A DNA stretch of 64,000 nucleotides from Mycobacterium kansasii ATCC 12478 (GTDB lineage Bacteria; Actinomycetota; Actinomycetes; Mycobacteriales; Mycobacteriaceae). The stretch spans positions 5,828,001 through 5,892,000 of the forward strand of contig NC_022663.1 of NCBI RefSeq assembly GCF_000157895.3. Direction: 5' to 3'. The notes below the pieces were generated by a model, which saw only the letters and a list, made by a program, of their open reading frames with translations, was not told the DNA's origin and did no database searches. A program made the position numbers and the translations under genes. Position 1 is the stretch's first letter. Every line of letters begins with the position of its first letter. Shown here in pieces: positions 54,101 through 58,435 of the stretch.

Positions 54101-54424
54101 GCAGATATTACCGACGGTTGCGGCCAGGACCCTCTGTTCGACACTCTTTTGGTGTTCCAGAACTACCCGGTGGAGAATTTCACGGTTGGGGGCGCCGACG
54201 AGCTGGCGATCACCGAAATCACCGGCTACGAATTCAGCCACTACCCGTTAGCCGTGCGCGTGTCACCGGGCCGCCAACTCAATCTTCGCGTGGAGTTTGC
54301 CGGCGATGTTTTCGACGCGTCCGGAATCGAACTGATCATCCGCCGCCTGCGACAGCTATTGGACATCATGGCGGCCTACCCGGACAAGCCGCTCCGCGCC
54401 ATCGAGCTTCGCCATGAAACCTAG
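42146..54424 (+). CDS. three-module non-ribosomal peptide synthetase, C-A-T-C-A-T-C-A-T-E-C
   Basis: A 4092-residue NRPS. Domains, with key residues: C1 (15-430, HHLVLDG at 147); A1 (465-965, YTSGTTGTPKA near 615, core Asp662); T1 (Ser1011 in LGGDSLL); C2 (1065-1500, HHIAADG at 1196); A2 (core Asp1735); T2 (Ser2068); C3 (HHIAADG at 2253); A3 (core Asp2793); T3 (Ser3142 in LGGDSIS, the form that precedes E domains); E (3195-3630, HHLAVDAVSW at 3315, DVEGHGR, VGWFTTKYPV, FNYLG); terminal C4 (3670-4090, HHIVCDG at 3803). There is no thioesterase or reductase. The ATG at 42146 follows GGGCGGAGG and overlaps the MbtH-like stop. A1 and A3 are identical; A2 has a different substrate core. Pocket residues read by alignment to GrsA are DVWCVAAVY (A1, A3) and DVWTVAAYV (A2), suggesting hydrophobic residues at low confidence. 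The N-terminal C1 suggests an acyl cap or an upstream partner. All C and E active sites look intact. Confidence 0.95.
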   Translation: MSRQSGSDGRLEPDGRTFPVTQAQLGIWLWQQTGRSAVEWQVGQFLIIDGVVDPDLIGQSIRQVIAEAEPLRVAFSEIGGRVFQTPFHYPDFEIPVHDLRCSQRPVQEAYRLASTIQQAPMSPAGPLFRFALFQTQPEEFYLFICVHHLVLDGFTITILAERISSVYSALAAGKPVAPAYFGSLEDLVRCESNYEASSEYSDDEHYWRQNIPSESGQDNWFSQENADCDSYTASVPVQLDPDVLARVHELSRVLGIRQSSIITAACALLVGSCCIDGSEVVLDFPVSRRTTRESKFLPGMLSGVLPLVLKASSGSGAADFCRHVDLQIQEALRHQRFPVHTLDHKTQNVRNTGRVSVNFIPAANRLTFNGAAARAFYTTVAHVDYFGLYFIKDDDGLFLRTVGAGRPFSDFGVADLAARLERVLVAVTADPGRRLSSVDVVGVDEHARLVRWGNWAALAAGGVSAAVSVPQLWQAQVGRTPRAVALVCGATSTSWTYGQVDAAANRLARWLVGRGVGAGDVVALVGRRCAQAVIAIVAVWKTGAAYLPIDAAHPRARVKFMLDDAKPVVAVCTAGFGQRLDGLGVQVIEVDDPAIATQPADPLPEPEAANLAYLIYTSGTTGTPKAVAITHHNITELFAGLHPDLQPLPGQVWAQCHSHAFDVSVWEMWSALLHGGRLVIVPDEVTRSPTELLGLLADEGVRVLCQTPSAWYALQAAYSAHPKLGSHLRLEAVVVAGEALDPPRLKRWWGRFGGRTRLVNAYGPTEATVYASFRRILEADIGSAASPIGVPLSGAVLLVLDRWLRPVPVGVVGELYVAGSGVGLGYWGRSGLTASRFVACPFGGVGGKRMYRTGDVVRWGGDGQLQYVGRVDEQVKIRGYRVEPGEVAAALLQVEGVQQAVVVVREDRPGDRRLVGYVTGAVDGVAVRARVASRLPHFMVPAVVVVVQGLPLTVNGKLDTRALPAPSYGQVERYRAPATPVEAVLAGIYAQVLGLDQVGVDDSFFDLGGDSLLAMRVIAALNDALDVGLSVRALFEAPTVAGLASWVGGAARRGGPLVAGVRPAVVPLSFAQSRLWFIDQVQGPSPVYHMAWAVRLRGRLDVAALGAAWADVVGRHESLRTVFSAVAGVPQQVVVPVERVRLGWRVVDAGGWTAGRVGQAVAAVVGRCFDLATEIPVRVQLLVVGEREYVLVVVVHHIAADGWSVAALAADLSVAYASRCGGRAPRWAPLAVQYVDYTLWQRANLGELSDSGSAIAAQLVFWEKALAGMPERLELPTDRPYPQVADYRGDQVVVVWSAELQQRVARVAREHRASSFMVVQAALSVLLSQLCASSDVAVGFAVAGRGDPALDGLVGFFVNTLVLRVHVEGDPSFAELLAQVRARSLAAFEHQDVPFEALVERLNPARSLAYHPLIQVLVAWQNFAGGADFAGGLRLGDVQVSSLPVRTHTARMDLVFSLAESFTETGGPAGINGVVEFRTDVFDAASIEMLVKRLERVLVAVTADPGRRLSSVDVVGVDEHARLVRWGNWAALAAGGVSAAVSVPQLWQAQVGRTPRAVALVCGATSTSWTYGQVDAAANRLARWLVGRGVGAGDVVALVGRRCAQAVIAIVAVWKTGAAYLPIDAAHPRARVKFMLDDAKPVVAVCTAGFGQRLDGLGVQVIEVDDPAIATQPADPLPEPEAANLAYLIYTSGTTGTPKAVAITHHNITQLFTAPNASILAAGQAVTQCHSYGFDVSVWEMWSALLHGGRLVIVPEEVTRSPTDFHNLLTSEHVDVLTQTPSAAAMLSTDGLESTALVVAGEACPADLVDRWAPGRIMINAYGPTETWYVSMSAPLRPGSGPPPIGVPLSGAVLLVLDRWLRPVPVGVVGELYVAGSGVGLGYWGRSGLTASRFVACPFGGVGGKRMYRTGDVVRWGGDGQLQYVGRVDEQVKIRGYRVEPGEVAAALLQVEGVQQAVVVVREDRPGDRRLVGYVTGAVDGVAVRARVASRLPHFMVPAVVVVVQGLPLTVNGKLDTRALPAPSYGQVERYRAPATPVEAVLAGIYAQVLGLDQVGVDDSFFDLGGDSLLAMRVIAALNDALDVGLSVRALFEAPTVAGLASWVGGAARRGGPLVAGVRPAVVPLSFAQSRLWFIDQVQGPSPVYHMAWAVRLRGRLDVAALGAAWADVVGRHESLRTVFSAVAGVPQQVVVPVERVRLGWRVVDAGGWTAGRVGQAVAAVVGRCFDLATEIPVRVQLLVVGEREYVLVVVVHHIAADGWSVAALAADLSVAYASRCGGRAPRWAPLAVQYVDYTLWQRANLGELSDSGSAIAAQLVFWEKALAGMPERLELPTDRPYPQVADYRGDQVVVVWSAELQQRVARVAREHRASSFMVVQAALSVLLSQLCASSDVAVGFAVAGRGDPALDGLVGFFVNTLVLRVHVEGDPSFAELLAQVRARSLAAFEHQDVPFEALVERLNPARSLAYHPLIQVLVAWQNFAGGADFAGGLRLGDVQVSSLPVRTHTARMDLVFSLAESFTETGGPAGINGVVEFRTDVFDAASIEMLVKRLERVLVAVTADPGRRLSSVDVVGVDEHARLVRWGNWAALAAGGVSAAVSVPQLWQAQVGRTPRAVALVCGATSTSWTYGQVDAAANRLARWLVGRGVGAGDVVALVGRRCAQAVIAIVAVWKTGAAYLPIDAAHPRARVKFMLDDAKPVVAVCTAGFGQRLDGLGVQVIEVDDPAIATQPADPLPEPEAANLAYLIYTSGTTGTPKAVAITHHNITELFAGLHPDLQPLPGQVWAQCHSHAFDVSVWEMWSALLHGGRLVIVPDEVTRSPTELLGLLADEGVRVLCQTPSAWYALQAAYSAHPKLGSHLRLEAVVVAGEALDPPRLKRWWGRFGGRTRLVNAYGPTEATVYASFRRILEADIGSAASPIGVPLSGAVLLVLDRWLRPVPVGVVGELYVAGSGVGLGYWGRSGLTASRFVACPFGGVGGKRMYRTGDVVRWGGDGQLQYVGRVDEQVKIRGYRVEPGEVAAALLQVEGVQQAVVVVREDRPGDRRLVGYVTGAVDGVAVRARVASRLPHFMVPAVVVVVQGLPLTVNGKLDTRALPAPSYGQVERYRAPATPVEAVLAGIYAQVLGLDQVGVDDSFFDLGGDSISAIQVAARARAAGIECRPRDLFTLQSVAGIAGAARLNGDAASGAVDDCAGEVPATPIIRWLESVQGPVGQFNQMVLVQAPAGVTKDDVVVLLQALLDRHAMLRLQVADGSTGHWSLWVPEPGSVAAPSRLQVVPEMSETALAAARSRLNPAAGEMLSALWVANAGQLLLVIHHLAVDAVSWRILLDDLNNAWNQHRRGQRVVLSSRGTSFRRWASLLGEYAQRHEVVAQVSAWQQVMMPGAEMPAVQPAVDTFASAGHMSASLDVETTRMLTDDVPAAFHARIQEILLIAYALAWWAFFGEDAGRIVIDVEGHGRQDELAPGIDLSHTVGWFTTKYPVAVAVETDLRWTDVVAGGAALGVVIKNAKEQLRALPDGLTYGLLRYLTAQNEQIELAAADPPIGFNYLGRLGEHAQAVTADDSWQICYGALPVNEMSEAGYDMPLMHTVEVNAATVNTPAGPQLHAEWTWAPSKVDRAQITRISQLWFEALRGICAHVRTGGGGLTPSDVLPARLSQQQIDELGRQYRIADVVPLTPLQQAMLSFAGRPHGLADAYVVQVGITLTGQLDQHRLRRAVEILLERHPNLAARFITEGLDEPVQIIPANPIAQWRYAEFAAAEQHDVERLCAAERQAVTDLTNNGPLRAALLRRAQNRHLFLLTTHHIVCDGWSLQIMLRDIFACYHEQELPRPVAYRRFLTWLAARDHAAACAAWRKLFSGFHTPTLVGPPNRSRLAEGRVRSFQLPVETTDALTRLARSHTTTINTVLQAAWAQVLVWLTGHHDVAFGTTVSGRPAELAGAQSMVGLLANTVPVRAITSVTTTTTELLSQLKQAQHDTLEHQYLALADITDGCGQDPLFDTLLVFQNYPVENFTVGGADELAITEITGYEFSHYPLAVRVSPGRQLNLRVEFAGDVFDASGIELIIRRLRQLLDIMAAYPDKPLRAIELRHET
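43400..51567. repeat. 3.2-kb tandem module repeats inside the NRPS gene
   Basis: Unit 1 is 43400-46621 (3222 bp), unit 2 is 46622-49792 (3171 bp) and partial unit 3 is 49793-51567. By eye they are base-for-base identical apart from one block: 44051-44502 (repeated at 50444-50895) is replaced by an unrelated 401-bp block at 47273-47673 in unit 2. That replacement accounts for the whole 51-bp length difference. Unit 3 diverges at the third base of the Asp codon before the T3 serine, where the E-type carrier domain begins. Confidence 0.95.
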
Positions 54425-55108
54425 CAAAGCAGATTGGATGTGCCCGGCGACCGGCACGCCGATCACCATCGCGTGGCTGGCCATCGTCGCACACTTACGT
54501 CGCAGCGGCCGCCACCTGATCCCGACGAGCCACCGCTTTTCTAGCCACGCCCTTAACGACCACTAGCCCGAAGTTGCGACCGTCTGGATAGGTGATTCGG
54601 GCTTTGACGTGGGGTTTTGTTGGTTTTGGGTGTTTTAGGTCTGACTACGCCGCGATGGTGAGGGGGATGGTGGCCTTGATGAGGTCGAAGGCGCGGCGTT
54701 GGTCGTGGGTGGGTTCGGTGAGAGTCTCGATTTCGATGTTGGTGTCCTGGTAGCGGATTCGGTTGCGGGTCAAGGTGGCCAGGTGATCGAGCAGAGCGCG
54801 GAAGCTGCGCAGTGGAGTGGCGTCGGTGGTTTGGTGGCGAGATGCTTTGGTGTGCGCATGTGGTGAGCGTTGTGCGGGTGCGACGGGGTTGTCGCGGGTT
54901 GGTGTGGCCGTGACAGTCTGAATTGGCCCCAGGAGGGCGGCTTGAAGTGGCCCCACCTGTGAGGCGGCGGGGTGTCGGTGTGACGGTCTGATTTGGCCCC
55001 ACCTTTGCGACACGCCGAGACGGTTATGACGGCTTGATTTGGCCCCACCTCAGCGTGGTCGGCATCCGGATGTTCCGGATCGTGGATCACGAAGGTGGAG
55101 GCTGGAAA

Positions 55109-56704
55109 GTGAGTGCGCGGGTGGAGCAGTTTGCGGCGATTCGCCGCGATCATCGGGTAGACGGGATGTCGATTCGGGCGCTGGCCGATAAGCACCACGT
55201 GCACCGACGCACGGTGCGCCAGGCGCTGGAGTCGGCGATCCCCCCGGAGCGCAAGGTGCCTGAGCGAATTGCGCCGCGGCTGGAGGCGTTCAAGGGCGCG
55301 ATAGACGAGATGCTGCGCAGTGATCTAGATGCACCCAAAAAGCAACGCCACACCGCTCGACGCATCTTGGCCCGGCTCGTCGATGAGCATGGCGCGACCG
55401 ACTTGTCGTATTCGACGGTGCGCGACTATGTCGGTAAGCGCCGCTCGCAGATCTTGGCCGAGGCGGGTAAGCCCCTGGAGTTGGGCTATGTGCCGCAGAC
55501 CCATCCGCCGGCGGCTGAAGGGGAAGTGGACTTTCATGACCTGTGGGTGATCCTGGCCGGGGTGAAGACCAAGACCATGCTGTTCACCATGCGGTTGTCG
55601 TACTCGGCGCGCGCGGTGCACCGGGCGTTTTTGACCGAAGGGCAAGAGGCGTTTCTGGAAGGCCACGTGTATGGGTTTGAGCGCCTCGGTGGGGTGCCGG
55701 TGGATAAGGTGCGCTACGACAACCTCAACAGCGCGGTCAAGAAGGTGCTGTTCGGGCGCTCTCGGCAGGAGAATGAGCGTTGGATCGCGTTTCGCAGCCA
55801 CTACGGTTTCGAAGCCTGGTACTGCCAGCCCGGCCATGAGGGCAGTCACGAAAAAGGCGGTGTGGAAGGCGAGGGCGGGCGGTTTCGCCGCAATCATTGC
55901 GTGCCCATGCCCGTGGTGGATTCCATCGACGAGCTCAACGCATTGCTTCAGGCCGCCGATGATGCCGATGACGCCCGCCGGGTGGGCAACCGCTCGACCA
56001 GTGTGGGCCAGGACTGGGCGTTCGAAAAGACGCTGTTACGCCCTTTGCCTGCTGAATCATTTGATACGGCATTGACTTTGACACCTCGAGTAGACCGTTA
56101 TGCCCAAGTGGCGGTGCGCTGCAATCAGTATTCGGTGCCGGCGCGCTTCATCGGCCATCGGCTGCGAGTCAAACTGTCGGCCTCGGCGGTGGTCGTCTAT
56201 CACCGCACCACGGTGGTGGCCCGCCACCAGCGCGCCGTCGGCAAGGGCGCCAAAGTCCTCGATTTGGATCACTATCTGGAGATCCTGTTGCGCAAGCCCG
56301 GCGCCCTGCCCGGCGCCACAGCACTGGCGCAGGCTCGCGCAGCCAAAGTGTTCACCGCCGAGCATGAGGCGTTTTGGGTCGCCGCCCGCAAAGCCCACGG
56401 TGATGCCAGGGGCACCCGGATGCTCGTCGAAGTGCTGCTGCTGCATCGCCATATGGATCGCCGAGACGTGCTGGCCGGCATCACCGCCGCGCTATCGGTC
56501 GGGTCCACCAGCCCTGATGTGGTTGCGCTGGAAGCGCGCAAGGCCACCGAGCGCCGCGGCGCGACGACTGACCCCGATGATGCCAACACCTGCGGTCGTG
56601 TCGTCGTGCTGGCCGAGCATCGCTCGGCGGCCGTGCCGGCCGATACCCGCCCGCTGCCCTCGGTGCAGCAGTATGACGTCCTGCTGGGGCGAGAAACCTC
56701 ATGA
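55109..56704 (+). CDS. istA: IS21-family transposase IstA
   Basis: A 531-residue DDE transposase. An N-terminal helix-turn-helix (RVEQFAAIRRDHRVDGMSIRALADKHHVHRRTVRQAL) precedes the rve integrase core: the first Asp is in AEGEVDFHDLWV, the second in VRYDNLNSAVKKV, and the Glu in GSHEKGGVEGEGG. A basic C-terminal domain follows. The GTG at 55109 follows AAGGTGGAGG; longer starts at 55070 or 55034 lack a site. It looks intact, but its partner IstB is broken, so transposition would need IstB in trans. Confidence 0.9.
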   Translation: MSARVEQFAAIRRDHRVDGMSIRALADKHHVHRRTVRQALESAIPPERKVPERIAPRLEAFKGAIDEMLRSDLDAPKKQRHTARRILARLVDEHGATDLSYSTVRDYVGKRRSQILAEAGKPLELGYVPQTHPPAAEGEVDFHDLWVILAGVKTKTMLFTMRLSYSARAVHRAFLTEGQEAFLEGHVYGFERLGGVPVDKVRYDNLNSAVKKVLFGRSRQENERWIAFRSHYGFEAWYCQPGHEGSHEKGGVEGEGGRFRRNHCVPMPVVDSIDELNALLQAADDADDARRVGNRSTSVGQDWAFEKTLLRPLPAESFDTALTLTPRVDRYAQVAVRCNQYSVPARFIGHRLRVKLSASAVVVYHRTTVVARHQRAVGKGAKVLDLDHYLEILLRKPGALPGATALAQARAAKVFTAEHEAFWVAARKAHGDARGTRMLVEVLLLHRHMDRRDVLAGITAALSVGSTSPDVVALEARKATERRGATTDPDDANTCGRVVVLAEHRSAAVPADTRPLPSVQQYDVLLGRETS

Positions 56705-57072
56705 CCCGGCGGCACGCCGTCACCGAGCAGGCAGCCACCGCGGCGATCGAGCAAGGCTGTCGTATGCTGCGCCTGCCCACGATTCGCGACCGGTTTGCCG
56801 AAATCGCCGCCGCCGCCGAACGTGAGCAACTGTCCTACTTAGCATTTCTCTCCGAGCTGGTAATCGCCGAATGCGACGACCGCACCCGCCGACGGGCCGA
56901 CCGCCGTGTGCGCGACGCCGGTTTTCCACGCCCAAAGCGGTTGGAAGAGTTCTCCTTTGACGACAATCCCGCCATCAACCCCGCCGTCATCGGGCAGCTG
57001 GCCACCTGCGCCTGGGTCAAGGCAGGAAACCCCTTGTGTTTGATCGGTGACTCCGGCACCGGCAAAACTCAT

Positions 57073-57360
57073 TGTGAGTCTTGAGGGCGGACTCAATGGA
57101 GTCTCGGCGCCGCCGGTGGAAGGGTCGGTGTCGGTGACCGCGACTGACCCTAAAGACTCATTGGCCGCACCTCACGCGGGTAGTGCCCTTGCTTTGGATT
57201 TGTCGTCGCCGGTGACCGGCACCGGCCTGGCCCACCACGACTGGCCTGATCAGAAGCCTGGCCGACCCGATGCCGGGTCGTGCCTCATCACAGTCTTGCC
57301 GCACGGTGATCCCATCCAGGCCGGTGCCGACCTGATGCACCCCAATGATTGGAGAACACC
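57073..57360 (+). ncRNA. predicted IS110 bridge/seeker RNA region
   Basis: This 288-nt non-coding left end precedes the DEDD recombinase gene, the position of the bridge RNA in IS110-group elements. It contains GC-rich inverted stretches (around 57205-57235 and 57240-57290). ACTCATTG at the left junction (57067-57074) recurs at 57156-57163, and CCGGCACCGGC just upstream of the junction recurs near 57218, so target-matching segments are present. The placement follows from family knowledge; the fold was not computed. Confidence 0.5.
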
Positions 57361-58435
57361 GTGACACCCATGCTGACAGACAAGGTCGATTTCGTCATCG
57401 GCGTCGATACCCACCGCGACTCCCACACCGCGGCGATCGTCACCGCCGCCGGAGGATTGGTCGAGCGGCTGACGGTGGCGACCGACGCGTTCGGATTCCG
57501 TAAACTCGACACCTTCGCCGCCAAACATGCCACAGGTCGGCGAGTTTGGGCGATCGAGGGCACCGGCAGCTTCGGCGCTGGTCTGACCACACACTTGCTC
57601 GGACGCGGCGAATGGGTAGTCGAGATTGATCGCCCCGCACGCCCTGCCCGACGGGACGGCGCCAAATCTGATGACCTCGACGCCGTCCGCGCCGCACGCG
57701 AAGCATTGACGCGCGAGCACCTAGCAGCGCCCCGCGCTCGCGGCGACCGGGAAGCTATGCGAGTGCTACTCGCCGCGCGTGAGGGTGCAATCCTGGCCCG
57801 TACCAAAGCTATTGGGCAACTCAAGGCCATGATCGTCAACGCCCCCCAATCGCTGCGTGATCAACTACGACGCGGAACGACCGACGAACAACTCAACCGC
57901 TGCGCACGTGCTGCGTACCCTGCCGTCACACTCAGTCGAACACCGCGCCACCGTCCGCGCCATTCGCGCTACCGCCCGGCGTGCTCTCATGCTCGAAGCT
58001 GAAGCCGCAGAACACGAAACCGAGCTCGAACTCCTCGTCACTGCCGCCTGCCCCCAGCTGCTCGACCGACCCGGCATCGGCGTCATCACTGCTGCGCAGT
58101 TCTTGATCTCGTGGTCGCATCGCGACCGCATCCGCAGCGAGGCGGCCTTCGCGTCCCTGGCCGGCGCCGCACCCATCCCAGCCAGCAGCGGCGCCACCGT
58201 GCGCCACCGACTCAACCGCGCCGGTGACCGCCAACTCAACCGCGCACTGCACACTGTTGCACTGACGCGCTTGCGGTTCGAGCCTACGACAAAGGCCTAC
58301 GCCGCCCGACGCACTGCAGAAGGCAAGACGCCCCGAGAGATCAAACGATGCCTCAAACGCGCTATCGCCCGCGAGGTCTACCGGATCATGCAGACCGACG
58401 CCGCATCAATCACCACCATCGAAACGGCGGCTTGA
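57361..58435 (+). pseudogene. IS110-family DEDD recombinase, frameshifted
   Basis: The N-terminal RuvC-like part (VDFVIGVDTHRDSHTAAIV, RRVWAIEGTGSFG, KSDDLDAVRAARE) is in one frame from the GTG at 57361 (after GGAGAACACC). Near 57895-57910, after DEQLNRCA, the match passes to the next frame (VLRTLPSHSVEHRATVRAIRATARRALML), continuing to the Transposase_20 domain (RPGIGVITAAQFLISW, AAFASLAGAAPIPASSG) and stop at 58435. A one-base insertion explains it. Programmed frameshifting is possible but no slippery run is seen, so the copy is probably dead. Confidence 0.85.

Noticed and set aside
57361..58435. Programmed frameshift in the IS110 recombinase
   Set aside because: No slippery heptamer or downstream structure is evident at 57895-57910, and IS110 enzymes are normally made from one frame. 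A simple one-base insertion is the better reading.
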